Assembly: GCF_001027925.1 (NCBI RefSeq)
Contig: NZ_LECT01000028.1
Span: 62,001 to 126,000 of the forward strand
DNA from: Rhodopirellula islandica
GTDB lineage: Bacteria; Planctomycetota; Planctomycetia; Pirellulales; Pirellulaceae
Direction: 5' to 3'
DNA: 64,000 bases
A program made the position numbers and the translations under genes. This document shows, one piece after another, positions 1 through 8,948 of the stretch; the stretch's first letter is position 1, and each line of letters opens with the position of its first letter. The notes below the pieces were generated by a model, which was given only the letters and a program-made list of their open reading frames with translations, had not been told where the DNA came from and made no database searches.

Positions 1-359
1 TTACCAGCGACCGTCTTACGAGGCCCTTTGCGGGTCCGAGCATTGGTCTTGGTGCGTTGCCCACGAACAGGCAAGCTGACACGGTGCCGGATGCCGCGGT
101 AGGATTTGATCTCCCGCATGCGGCTAATGTTTTGAGTCACTTGACGACGCAGCGGACCCTCGACGAGATAATCTCGTTCGAGAAGGGCTGCGATGCGACC
201 TACATCTTCATCGCTGATGTCGCTGGCGGGTGAAGTTGGGTCAATGCCCAATTTTTCACACACCTCACGAGCCCGGTACAGCCCAAGGCCATACAGGTAC
301 GTCAGCGAATATTGAATCTGTTTGTCGTTGGGGATGTCGACGCCCATCAGACGGGGCAT
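1..359 (-). CDS. rpsM: 30S ribosomal protein S13 (partial, 3' end outside window)
   Basis: Ribosomal protein S13 of the 30S head, which contacts 16S rRNA and the P-site tRNA. The start MPRLMGVDIPNDKQ and the basic C-terminal stretch with RGQRTKTNARTRKGPRK are diagnostic. About 119 codons are visible and the frame is still open at base 1, so only the last few residues are missing. A GGAG lies about 8 bases upstream of the ATG at 359. No rpmJ or infA lies upstream as in many spc operons; the upstream neighbour is the separate folA/thyA unit, so rpsM probably heads its own transcript running out of the window. Confidence 0.97.
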   Translation of the reverse strand, partial: MPRLMGVDIPNDKQIQYSLTYLYGLGLYRAREVCEKLGIDPTSPASDISDEDVGRIAALLERDYLVEGPLRRQVTQNISRMREIKSYRGIRHRVSLPVRGQRTKTNARTRKGPRKTVAG

Positions 360-737
360 GGCGATACTCCGAGAGCAGCTGCGAAGGAGGTTAATTTTGT
401 GCGTTGTTACGCTTCAGAAGCGCTGGATGGCGATGAAACGCAAGTGCGTCTTCGCCAGCGGATCGCGGACTATAGCAGTCGGCCCCCTTTTTGCTCAAGT
501 GGAAGCGACAAAAGCAATCCGGATTTTTTTTCGGGGAAGTCGTCAGCTTGGCACATCCCCACATCAACGTTTGCCCGAAACCTCCAGCAGAGCCCCGAAA
601 CCACGTTGAATTGGATGCATCGGCGGGCACCCCACCCGCACTGAAATCTCATCCGAGTTTTCTTGAGAACCCTCCAGAATTGTGCCCCAAAGCCATCTGA
701 TTGATTCGCTGAGAGCCCATTCCGACCGTTTTGAGGG
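360..737. other. Intergenic region upstream of rpsM
   Basis: No convincing gene. The region must contain the rpsM promoter (minus strand) and the 3' end of folA. On the plus strand a perfect AAGGAGGT at 384-391 precedes a GTG at 399 that opens an 81-codon frame to 644, but the encoded peptide shows no recognisable domain and is probably not real. A run of eight T after an AATCCGGATT palindrome near 515-530 has no stable loop, so it is not called a terminator. Confidence 0.5.
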
Positions 738-1445
738 CTACTCAGCGGTGTTCAACTCGGAAAACTTGGGGCTCGGAATTCGACGACGCATCCGCAACCA
801 GTCGGTTGGGTAGTCGTCTTTCGCGGTCACCGGGAATGATGCCTGAGACACCACCTCAAACTCGTCCAACGGCAATTCGATCCGCGTGTCGCCGGAAATG
901 TTGGCCCAGACCCTGGTCCACCACAAATCAGTGCACCACGGGAACCACTGCTGGTAAATCTGCCCCCCACCAACCACAAAAATCCGCCGCTGAGCTGCGA
1001 GCGCTATCGCGTCCCGCTTGCCCGATGCAGTCTGGGTGCCAGGGAACTTCCAATCATCCTGACGAGTGAGAACGATGGTTTGCCGCCCCGGCAGAACCCG
1101 ACCGATCGACTCAAATGTCTTTCGGCCCATGATCAACGCTCCCCCCATGGTGGTCTGCTTGAACCTCTTCAAATCGGAGGACAATCGCCACGGCATGTCT
1201 TGCTCATCCCCAATCACGCCATCCGGGGTCGCTGCAACGACGGCAGTGATACGGCGGCCCATACCGCCATCGGCGGGGCCACTTTCAGTGGGCAACGTGT
1301 CTGGAGTGACCTGCGAACGGGTGGGCTCGGCTGACGCGCCCCCAGAATGCCCCGTTTCGTTGGCCTGGCTCGCTGAATCGGGCCCCAGTGACTGTGCGGA
1401 TGAATCCGACGGCCTGGGATCAGGGTGGGAACTGACTTCACACAT
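738..1445 (-). CDS. folA: Dihydrofolate reductase
   Basis: Reduces dihydrofolate to tetrahydrofolate with NADPH, regenerating the cofactor oxidised by ThyA. The core begins ITAVVAATPDGVIG and carries the conserved MPWRLSSDLKRFK segment, the NADPH-binding MGRKTFESIG and the FVVGGGQIY loop. The chosen ATG at 1445 lies 7 bases after the thyA stop and gives 235 residues, of which the first ~62 are a Ser/Pro/Glu-rich low-complexity stretch not normal for DHFR. A second ATG at 1262 (MGRRITAVV) would give a normal-length enzyme of about 174 residues. Which start is used cannot be decided from sequence. Cotranscribed with thyA upstream on the same strand. Confidence 0.93.
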   Translation of the reverse strand: MCEVSSHPDPRPSDSSAQSLGPDSASQANETGHSGGASAEPTRSQVTPDTLPTESGPADGGMGRRITAVVAATPDGVIGDEQDMPWRLSSDLKRFKQTTMGGALIMGRKTFESIGRVLPGRQTIVLTRQDDWKFPGTQTASGKRDAIALAAQRRIFVVGGGQIYQQWFPWCTDLWWTRVWANISGDTRIELPLDEFEVVSQASFPVTAKDDYPTDWLRMRRRIPSPKFSELNTAE

Positions 1446-1452
1446 ACCGCTG

Positions 1453-2247
1453 TTAAACTGCCACCGGAGCCTTGATGTGGGGATGCGGGTCGTAGTTCTC
1501 CAATTCGAAATCATCAAACTGGAATTCCGTGATCGTCGCCACATCCCGCTTGATGTGGAACGCCGGCAATGACCGAGGCGTCCGGCTGAGCTGCTCACGA
1601 GCTTGGTCGAAATGGTTGCTGTACAGATGCACGTCCCCCAGTGTGTGGACGAATTCACCCGGCTTCAAACCAGTCACCTGCGCCATCATCGAAGTCAACA
1701 TCGCGTAGCTAGCGATATTGAACGGCACGCCCAGAAACAAATCCGCACTCCGTTGATACAACTGGCACGACAACCGACCACCAGATACATAGAACTGAAA
1801 CAACAAGTGACAGGGCGGCAAAGCCATCTTGGGCACATCGGCCACATTCCAAGCGGAAACCACCAACCGACGAGACTGCGGATTCGTGCGAATTTCGTTC
1901 TCGACCCAACCGATCTGGTCGACCGTTTGACCGTCAGCTCCCTCCCAACTTCGCCACTGGTGTCCGTACACGGGGCCGAGGTCGCCAGACTCGTCGGCCC
2001 ATTCGTCCCAGATGGAGACTTTGTTTTCCTTCAGATAACCGATGTTGGTATCGCCACGCAGGAACCACAACAATTCATGCAAAATCGAACGAATGTGCAG
2101 TTTCTTGGTCGTCAGCAAGGGAAAACCGTCTGCCAAGTCAAACCGCATTTGACGCCCGAACAAACTGCGGGTGCCAACTCCGGTTCGGTCATCTCGATCG
2201 ATCCCGCGGTGCAGGACTTCGTCGAGGAGTTGCAAATAGCCTTGCAT
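1453..2247 (-). CDS. thyA: Thymidylate synthase
   Basis: Methylates dUMP to dTMP with 5,10-methylenetetrahydrofolate, producing dihydrofolate for the adjacent FolA. The protein is 264 residues from the ATG at 2247 ([15 protein letters not shown]), exactly the length of E. coli ThyA. Visible motifs are [12 protein letters not shown], the catalytic cysteine in [11 protein letters not shown], and [17 protein letters not shown] for dUMP binding. The frame stays open upstream to an ATG at 2400, three bases past the methyltransferase stop, adding 51 residues with no family match; the internal start fits the family far better. Operon order is methyltransferase, thyA, folA. Confidence 0.97.
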   Translation of the reverse strand: MQGYLQLLDEVLHRGIDRDDRTGVGTRSLFGRQMRFDLADGFPLLTTKKLHIRSILHELLWFLRGDTNIGYLKENKVSIWDEWADESGDLGPVYGHQWRSWEGADGQTVDQIGWVENEIRTNPQSRRLVVSAWNVADVPKMALPPCHLLFQFYVSGGRLSCQLYQRSADLFLGVPFNIASYAMLTSMMAQVTGLKPGEFVHTLGDVHLYSNHFDQAREQLSRTPRSLPAFHIKRDVATITEFQFDDFELENYDPHPHIKAPVAV

Positions 2248-2403
2248 GAGCGTCTCGTGCGATTTGGAACTGCCGGCGAATCTCTTTCGCCCAATCTTGA
2301 ATGGTAACAGCCAAGGCGTTTCGGGAGCATCCGCCCTGCCCAACAAAATCAGCTCGAACGACTCAGCTGTTTCTTCCAATCCGGGCGACTCGGCGGGCAA
2401 GTC

Positions 2404-3138
2404 TCAAACCGGCATCGTCCAGTCCAACGTCCAGTGTCGGTCGCTTGTCATCTGCACGGCTTCCTCTGGTATCCCCACGCTGGCCACCATCGCCCGAGAT
2501 TCCTGCAAAGTCAGCCCCGCCCACAACGATTGCCGCAGCAATTGAGCTGGAGCGTATTCCGGTGGAACGTCGACGCTCGCATCCGATCCCGCATGCAACT
2601 CGACCAAACGTTCAATCTCAGCTTCGTTTTCGGGGCGAAACAGATCCCGAATGAACAGACGTCCGCCCGGCATCAAGGCTCGCACCGCGACCTGAATCGC
2701 GGTGATCGGGTTGGGCAAATGATGCAGCACCGTGTTGCTGATGATGGTTTGAGCCAGGTCCTCTTGCAGGCTTTCGGGATCCGTCAGATCAATCTGTTGC
2801 AAGAACACCAAGTCCTGCATGCCAGCCAACTCAACCTCAAACTGTGCCAACTCCAGCATGTCCACGCTGAAGTCAACTGCCATGATCTCCAATCGGCCTT
2901 CCGCGAAAGGTCGCTCGGACTGACCCTCCACCTCCTCGGACTGGCGATACCGTTCACTCAAGATCAGGGGGATCCCGGCGGGGCCACACCCCAGATCGAT
3001 GACCCGCGGGCCAACACACCCCCCTGAGAGAAGATCCTCGACAAAAGCAGTGTTCACCTGTCGATGATCCATCGCTTGGTAGGCGGCCGCATCCAGGGCA
3101 GGATCGTCCGGTAAAGGCTCCGGTACACGTGAGAACAT
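2404..3138 (-). CDS. Class I SAM-dependent methyltransferase
   Basis: Rossmann-fold methyltransferase of about 244 residues, substrate unknown. Motif I is VIDLGCGPAGIPLIL, followed by an acidic motif II (MAVDFSVDML), the QQIDLTDPESL region and motif IV/V with ISNTVLHHLPNP and LMPGGRLFIRDL, the pattern of UbiE/Methyltransf_11-25 proteins. The start MFSRVPEPLPDDPALD at 3138 is chosen because the upstream extension has low similarity to the family; an in-frame start at 3210 also exists. It is first in a minus-strand unit with thyA and folA, but nothing in the sequence shows that its substrate is folate- or nucleotide-related. Confidence 0.8.
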   Translation of the reverse strand: MFSRVPEPLPDDPALDAAAYQAMDHRQVNTAFVEDLLSGGCVGPRVIDLGCGPAGIPLILSERYRQSEEVEGQSERPFAEGRLEIMAVDFSVDMLELAQFEVELAGMQDLVFLQQIDLTDPESLQEDLAQTIISNTVLHHLPNPITAIQVAVRALMPGGRLFIRDLFRPENEAEIERLVELHAGSDASVDVPPEYAPAQLLRQSLWAGLTLQESRAMVASVGIPEEAVQMTSDRHWTLDWTMPV

Positions 3139-3431
3139 GCGTTCAGGACACTTTCGAGTAAAAACGACTTGAAAAAACCGAAATGCACTTGGGTGAGAAT
3201 AAACGCCCAACCCACTGGAATGGTGGTTTCCACCCAGACATTACTGGATTCTGGGCAAATTCACCCCCGCATTTTTTGAGCGGGCAACTACAACTTGAAC
3301 AAGATGCCTGACCAAGGCAATGGATTGCGCGTGCTGAAGGGAATCGGGGCTTCGCGCTGGTTGTGGGCATTTTGACTACAGGGCCGATTGTAACGATTGC
3401 CCCTTTGCCCCCGAAGTGCTTGGAGCTGCCC

Positions 3432-5243
3432 GTGAGCCGATCTCAACCAGAATCCACCCCGTCCAATTCAGCAAGCCGCCTGAACAAACGTTCGTCTCAG
3501 TTCTCCGCAGGTTCCTGGTCGCCCTCCGCACCCACCGAATCATGGGCCATGGTGACTCCCAGTGAAGTCCTGCAGTCCTTCCGTCGCCGATTGCCGTCGA
3601 TCATCGTCACCACGCTTTTGGTGACCCTGGCCGTCGTGGCTGTCCTGATTGTTTGGCCGAATCAGTATCGAAGCGAAGGCTTGATGTATGTTCGCCTCGG
3701 ACGCGGTGCACTGGCCGTGGATCCGACCACCAAAACCACTCAATCGGTTTCGATGCAAGAAAGCCGCACGGCGGAAGTCGTCAGCATCGGCGAGATGATC
3801 GGCAGTCGGGAAATCGCGGAACGCGCGGTGAAACGAATTGGCGTTGAGAAAATCAACCAACCGCGCACCTGGATCGACCGCGGCCTGAACGACGTTGAAG
3901 CGTTCTTGAAATCGGACCATCAGCTGACCTCCTGGTTGCCAAAGTCCGAAGGCAAAACCGTCGGCGAACTGACCCCCGAAGAATACCAAGCTCAATTGGA
4001 GCGTGAAAACGCGATCAAGAAGGTCTCCCAAGCGATCAACGTCCAAATCGCGAAGAACGGCTACACCGTCGCGGTGGCCGGCAAAGGCGACGATCCCTTG
4101 CTGGTCCAATCCGTCGTCCAAGCCGTGATGGATGAATACGGCCGCTACCACGTCGAAGCTCACAGCGTGGACGGATCGGAGTCCTTCTTCGAGAAACGAG
4201 CCAAGCAAAGTCGCGAGACAGCCTTGACGACACGCCGAGCCTTGCAAGAAACACGCAATGAAATGGGCTGGCTCAGCGCCGCCTCCGCGGAAGAAACACT
4301 GCGTGAACGAATCATCGACCTGGAGATGAAGCTGAACACCGCGGACAGCGAACTCGCCGAAGCGATCAGCCAAGCCGAAGAACTGCGTCGCCAACTGGAC
4401 GGGACCAAAGAATGGGTCCCCGTCGAAGTCACCCTGGGCATCGCCAACGTAGCGGGCGACCAAATGCGAAGCCAACTGTACGACGTGCAGATCCAGGACG
4501 GCGAGGAACTCTCCCGCGTCAGCCCCAACCACCCCCGCTACAAATTGCTGCAAGAAAAAATGCAGCAGAGCGCACAGCTCGCCAACGCGGAACGCGAAGA
4601 TCGCGAAGAACGCCGCGAAGCAATCAACCCGGTCTACCAGGAACTCGAAACCCAGTTCCAAACCATTCGCGCCAAAGCCGTCGGACTGAAGAGCCGCCGT
4701 GATGCCGTGAACGAACGCCTGGCCGCCACTCAGCTGGACCTGCGACGCCTGAACGACGACTCCACCCGCTTGGCCGAACTGACCTGGGAAGCGGAATTGG
4801 CAGAGGACACCTATCGCGAACACGCACGGTCACTGGAAGAAGCCCGTGTCAATTCAGAACTGGACGAATTGCAGATGTCCGATGTCAGCGTGATTCAAGA
4901 CGCGACATTGAACCTCAAGAAGTCCGGTCCGATGCGTGGCTTGTTGTCCGTTGTCGGCCTTCTGCTCGGCCTGAGCCTTGGATTGCTCCAAGCGATCCTG
5001 CGAGATTCGCCCGTCTCTTCGACCGGCGGTTCTCGCTCTGAGTTTTCGCGTAACAAGGCGGACAAAGTTCGGCGCCGCCCCAACTCCAACGACGCAGCCA
5101 CGGCTGACACGGACATGGACGATGTGATGCACGAACAGGACACCATTGAAGTCAGTAAGCCGGTGACTGCCGGCCTGCCCAATGGCGACACCGTTGCCAT
5201 GAACGAAACGACGGGAACGTTCAACGCTCCCGTGCCGCGCTGA
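3432..5243 (+). CDS. Wzz/GumC-type polysaccharide co-polymerase
   Basis: Inner-membrane protein of about 603 residues that likely governs chain length or export of an exopolysaccharide. A first membrane span (IIVTTLLVTLAVVAVLIVW) follows a short cytoplasmic segment. The Wzz signature NQYRSEGLMYVRLGR comes next, then a long periplasmic coiled-coil region, then a second span (LLSVVGLLLGLSLGLLQAIL) and a hydrophilic tail. There is no BY-kinase domain, so any kinase would be encoded elsewhere. The GTG at 3432 has a GGAG six bases upstream; an earlier GTG at 3363 and an ATG at 3549 (MVTPSEVLQSF) are alternatives. First gene of the polysaccharide operon. Confidence 0.85.
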   Translation: MSRSQPESTPSNSASRLNKRSSQFSAGSWSPSAPTESWAMVTPSEVLQSFRRRLPSIIVTTLLVTLAVVAVLIVWPNQYRSEGLMYVRLGRGALAVDPTTKTTQSVSMQESRTAEVVSIGEMIGSREIAERAVKRIGVEKINQPRTWIDRGLNDVEAFLKSDHQLTSWLPKSEGKTVGELTPEEYQAQLERENAIKKVSQAINVQIAKNGYTVAVAGKGDDPLLVQSVVQAVMDEYGRYHVEAHSVDGSESFFEKRAKQSRETALTTRRALQETRNEMGWLSAASAEETLRERIIDLEMKLNTADSELAEAISQAEELRRQLDGTKEWVPVEVTLGIANVAGDQMRSQLYDVQIQDGEELSRVSPNHPRYKLLQEKMQQSAQLANAEREDREERREAINPVYQELETQFQTIRAKAVGLKSRRDAVNERLAATQLDLRRLNDDSTRLAELTWEAELAEDTYREHARSLEEARVNSELDELQMSDVSVIQDATLNLKKSGPMRGLLSVVGLLLGLSLGLLQAILRDSPVSSTGGSRSEFSRNKADKVRRRPNSNDAATADTDMDDVMHEQDTIEVSKPVTAGLPNGDTVAMNETTGTFNAPVPR

Positions 5244-5314
5244 TCCCAGTGGAATTTGACGCGGGCAAAAACAGACCCCGCCTCGACCACGATGGATGAA
5301 GCAGACCGGCTCGA

Positions 5315-6592
5315 GTGGGCACAGACACGCACCTAGGAACAACAAACTTGTTTTCATTTTTAAAGAAAGAACGGCGTGAGCGCCTGCTGCGTTGGAAGGA
5401 CGAGGCTTCCCTCGGCCGCCGACGCGTGCTGCTGCTGTCGTCGCGACAGTTCGATCGCGAACTGAACCGCGAACGCTTGCGAGCGACCCGGCGGTCCATT
5501 CCTTTCTGTCTCTTGACAGTTGAACTGCTGACCAAAGCAGGCTCGACACGTCGCAACACGAACAAACAAAACCGCCAACTGGTGGACCTGCTGCTCCGCA
5601 ATCTTCGCGTGACAGATGAAAAAGGAATTCTGGCAACCTTCCGATATGGCGTCCTCCTGGTCGACACACCCGAAATGGGCGGTCGCGCGGTCCTGGACCG
5701 ACTGTCACGCTTGACCTCCGCGGCGGGCTTGGAAGTGCGATTGCACCTGCAAGTCCACGACCCGAATGGCTTCAGCGAAGACAACGATCTCGACGGTGAC
5801 GCCTCCGGCGATCGGCGCGCCGGCGAACGCCGCAAAGACGATCCTGCCGACAAACAAGAGAACTGGGTGCGTCTGGCAGAATCCTCGCCGGATCCCTCCG
5901 CATCGACGGCCCCCCAAACGCTCTCGCACAGCGGCGTTCAATCGTCGATTGATGACCTCTCACTCGTCGGCACTCCCCAACAATCCAACCACGCTGGTTT
6001 GTGGCTCAAACGCGGCATCGATCTTGCCGGCGCAAGCGTTGGGTTGATCCTGGCAGGTCCCGCGATTCTGGCCGCCGTGGCTGTGATCAAGTGGACCGAC
6101 GGCGGACCAGCCTTTTTTCGCCAAACCCGCGAAGGCCAAAACGGTCGCCCTTTCACCATCCTGAAACTTCGCACGATGATCGTCGATGCGGAGAAATTCC
6201 AAGCGGAATTGCGTGCCGAAAGCCATCGCGACGGGCCCGCTTTCAAGATTTCTCGTGACCCGCGCGTGACCAAAGTTGGCCATTTTTTACGGGCGACTTG
6301 TTTGGACGAACTCCCACAACTGATTAATGTATTGAAAGGTGACATGTCTCTGGTGGGTCCTCGACCACTCCCCTGGCATGAGAGCCGAGCCTGCGAACGT
6401 TGGCACCGTCGACGCCTCGACGTTCGCCCCGGGCTGACTTGCACGTGGCAGGTCAACAAGGGAAAAGCCGTGACGTTCGATGATTGGATGCGGATGGATC
6501 TTCGTTACATCGACCAATTGGGTTTGTTTCAAGATCTTCGACTCATCGCTCAAACTGTCGTTGTGCCCGTGACGGGGCGTGGCGGCGAATAG
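5315..6592 (+). CDS. Polyprenyl-phosphate sugar-1-phosphate transferase with degenerate GGDEF-like N-terminus
   Basis: Initiating enzyme of polysaccharide synthesis, transferring a sugar-1-phosphate to undecaprenyl phosphate at the inner membrane. Residues ~228-425 form a PF02397-type domain: hydrophobic hairpin at 240-259, KLRTM at 284-288, the catalytic-type dyad in CLDELPQL (329-336) and VGPRPL (347-352). Only one membrane segment is visible, as in the small monotopic enzymes. Residues ~36-148 resemble a GGDEF fold (FDRELNRERLRATRR, LLRNLRVTDEKG, FRYGVLLVDT) but the GGDEF loop itself is absent. A Ser/Asp/Arg-rich linker joins the halves. GTG at 5315 is given; a TTG at 5348 with AGGA upstream is an alternative. 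Confidence 0.88.
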   Translation: MGTDTHLGTTNLFSFLKKERRERLLRWKDEASLGRRRVLLLSSRQFDRELNRERLRATRRSIPFCLLTVELLTKAGSTRRNTNKQNRQLVDLLLRNLRVTDEKGILATFRYGVLLVDTPEMGGRAVLDRLSRLTSAAGLEVRLHLQVHDPNGFSEDNDLDGDASGDRRAGERRKDDPADKQENWVRLAESSPDPSASTAPQTLSHSGVQSSIDDLSLVGTPQQSNHAGLWLKRGIDLAGASVGLILAGPAILAAVAVIKWTDGGPAFFRQTREGQNGRPFTILKLRTMIVDAEKFQAELRAESHRDGPAFKISRDPRVTKVGHFLRATCLDELPQLINVLKGDMSLVGPRPLPWHESRACERWHRRRLDVRPGLTCTWQVNKGKAVTFDDWMRMDLRYIDQLGLFQDLRLIAQTVVVPVTGRGGE

Positions 6593-6601
6593 ACTCTCAA
6601 C

Positions 6602-7963
6602 ATGTCTGCCGTTTTGCCCGCGAAACCTGAATCCGACGACTCAACGCACACCTGCCCGCCGATCGGTTTCTTTGGAGACGATTCGCTGGAACGGGGATTT
6701 TCTGCTGACGCCAAATCACTCAGCCAACCGCTCGCGGCCGACTCGGTCTTGGACACCAAAGCCGTCTTTCTGACGCACTACATCCCGCTGTATCAAGTCC
6801 GGGTGCTGCAAGAGATCACCAAGCGAATTCGCGATTTTCAGATCCTGCTCAGCACGCCGATCGAGCCCAATCGCAATTTTGAATTGGACTGGTCAGGACT
6901 GAACGTCCAAGTCCAAAAGACCGTCACGCTGCGCAGGCGATGGCGACATGCCAAGGCAGGATTTGACGACCCGCTGTTCGTGCACATCCCCTATGACACC
7001 TTGGCTCAACTGAAACGCCTTCGCCCCGAGGTGGTCATCTCGCATGAACTGGGGGCTCGGTCATTGGCGGCGGCTCGCTATTGCCGACGCTCAGGAGCCC
7101 GTCTGGTCCTCGCGACATTCATGAGTGAACACACCGAACAAGGTCGCGGACGACTTCGCACCTGGGCGCGCCGGCGACTGATCCGGGCAGCCGATGCCAT
7201 CACCTACAACGGCCCCTCCTGCCGCGAGGTGTTGCTGGTCTTGGGTGCCAAGGAAGAACAGTTGTTTCACCTGCCCTACGCGGCAGACGACCGAACCATC
7301 GCCAACGATGCCGAACGTCCACCGGAACCCCAGGTTCGCAGGCGTCTGCTCTGCATCGGGCAGCTCTCACAACGCAAAGGGGTCCTGCCCTTGGTTCGTC
7401 AAGCCAGCGATTTTTGCGCCGCCAACAATGAGTCCTTGGAAATCACCTTCGTGGGCGACGGCCCCTGTCGTGGCGAACTCGAAACCTTGGCAGCGGGGAA
7501 TTGCACTCACGACAACGCTGCCATTGATTCCCGCCTGACCCTCCATGTGCTGGGCAACCAGCCCGCTGCCGAGCTTCCGCAACGGATGCATGAACACGGG
7601 GCCATCATCGCGCCGACCTTGGCTGACGAATGGTTGCTGGTCACCAACGAAGGGATGCACGCAGGGCTGCCGATCATCGGCAGCATCTACGCACAATCCG
7701 TCACCACACTGGTCCAAAACGGACGCAATGGCTGGCAGTACGATCCACTGGCCACCGCACCGTCATCATCGACGCTGGATCTTTCCGGCGCGCTGACTGC
7801 TTACCTCAACTGCGACGACGCGACCATCGCTGAAATGCGAAAGAACGCCCAGCAAGACATCCAGGGTTACACCCCGGAACGATCGGCGATGGGTGCCATC
7901 CACGCGATCCAATCAGCCATGCATCACCTCCCTCCGCATTCGACGGGGAATGCTGCACGATGA
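6602..7963 (+). CDS. Glycosyltransferase family 4 (GT-B)
   Basis: Probable cytoplasmic GT-B glycosyltransferase of 453 residues extending the polyprenyl-linked sugar. A disordered ~55-residue leader precedes the N-terminal domain (VFLTHYIPLYQVRVLQEI, VVISHELGARS). The C-terminal nucleotide-sugar domain has CIGQLSQRKGVLPL, ITFVGDGPCRGEL and the EX7E-type NEGMHAGLPIIGS. The start lies 9 bases after the sugar transferase stop, and the 3' end overlaps the deacetylase start by four bases (ATGA), so translation is likely coupled. The acceptor and donor sugars cannot be inferred. Confidence 0.87.
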   Translation: MSAVLPAKPESDDSTHTCPPIGFFGDDSLERGFSADAKSLSQPLAADSVLDTKAVFLTHYIPLYQVRVLQEITKRIRDFQILLSTPIEPNRNFELDWSGLNVQVQKTVTLRRRWRHAKAGFDDPLFVHIPYDTLAQLKRLRPEVVISHELGARSLAAARYCRRSGARLVLATFMSEHTEQGRGRLRTWARRRLIRAADAITYNGPSCREVLLVLGAKEEQLFHLPYAADDRTIANDAERPPEPQVRRRLLCIGQLSQRKGVLPLVRQASDFCAANNESLEITFVGDGPCRGELETLAAGNCTHDNAAIDSRLTLHVLGNQPAAELPQRMHEHGAIIAPTLADEWLLVTNEGMHAGLPIIGSIYAQSVTTLVQNGRNGWQYDPLATAPSSSTLDLSGALTAYLNCDDATIAEMRKNAQQDIQGYTPERSAMGAIHAIQSAMHHLPPHSTGNAAR

Positions 7964-8940
7964 CCCAAGCGTTGATCGGCAGCCTGTCGATGGATCTGGA
8001 CAACAAATGGGCCTACCTCCGCGCTGCCGGGCGAGAGGACTGGGAGTCCACGTCGAGCTACCTTCCCATGGCCACGCAACGCGTCGTTGAGATGCTCGGC
8101 GAGCTGAACCTGCCTCTGACCGTGTTCTTGGTTGGACGAGATCTGAACGTCGATTCCGACGTCCAGGCCATCCAAACATTCGACCAACTTTCCAGCTGGG
8201 AAGCCGCGAATCATTCGCTCAATCATTTGCCGTGGATGCACACGATGAGCGAACCCGAAATCGAATCCGAGGTCATGACGACGCACGATCGAATCATCTC
8301 GACCATCGGCACCCGCCCGGTTGGTTTTCGAGGGCCAGGGTTCAGTTGCCCCAAGGAAGTGCTGCGAGTGCTGATCCGAAATCAGTACACCTACGATGCA
8401 TCGATCTTTCCAACATCCGTGGCGCCGATCGCACGAGCTGTCTTTTTGGCTCGCACCAATCTGAAAGGCGAACAACGCGAAAAAGCGAAGAAGCTTTACG
8501 GTGGGTTCGATTCCATGCGAAACCCCAATCGCCCCTTTGTACGGCAGGAAGAGGTGGACGGCGTCGTTCGTCCACTGCAAGAGATCCCGGTCACCACGCT
8601 GCCCTTCCTGCGTGCTCCCATTCACTTCAGCTACGTCACTTTTTTGGCCAGTTTCAGCGTGATGGCGGCGAAGATGTATTTCACATCCTCGTTGCGGTTG
8701 TGTCGCCTGACCGGCACCTCGCCGTCGCTGCTTCTGCACCCGCCGGACTTTCTTGGGTGCGAAGACGATTCCGACATGGCTTACTTTCCCGGCATGAAAA
8801 TGAAACGCGAAAAAAAGCTTTCATTCATGCGCTGGGCTCTCAACAAATTCGCTCGTGACTTTGATGTGCGAACCATGCTGGAACAAACCCAAACACTCGC
8901 GACCACGCACGCTCCCGTGCCTCAACCTGCAACCACTTGA
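7960..8940 (+). CDS. Polysaccharide deacetylase (NodB/CE4-like)
   Basis: Probable metal-dependent deacetylase acting on an N-acetylated sugar of the polysaccharide. The 326-residue protein opens with GSLSMDLDNKWAYL, where an Asp falls in the usual motif 1 position, and has the motif 2 metal site NHSLNHLPW (an H-x3-H pair). FRGPGFSCP provides motif 3, and LLLHPPDF late in the protein fits the terminal His motif. No signal peptide is seen, suggesting a cytoplasmic substrate such as a lipid-linked sugar or oligosaccharide. The start overlaps the preceding glycosyltransferase stop by four bases. Confidence 0.86.
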   Translation: MTQALIGSLSMDLDNKWAYLRAAGREDWESTSSYLPMATQRVVEMLGELNLPLTVFLVGRDLNVDSDVQAIQTFDQLSSWEAANHSLNHLPWMHTMSEPEIESEVMTTHDRIISTIGTRPVGFRGPGFSCPKEVLRVLIRNQYTYDASIFPTSVAPIARAVFLARTNLKGEQREKAKKLYGGFDSMRNPNRPFVRQEEVDGVVRPLQEIPVTTLPFLRAPIHFSYVTFLASFSVMAAKMYFTSSLRLCRLTGTSPSLLLHPPDFLGCEDDSDMAYFPGMKMKREKKLSFMRWALNKFARDFDVRTMLEQTQTLATTHAPVPQPATT

Positions 8941-8948
8941 TCAAAACC

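Noticed and set aside
3540-4823. 427-codon minus-strand open frame opposite the Wzz-like gene
   Set aside because: It is the reverse shadow of a clear gene with family motifs; its own translation has no domain and unusual composition.
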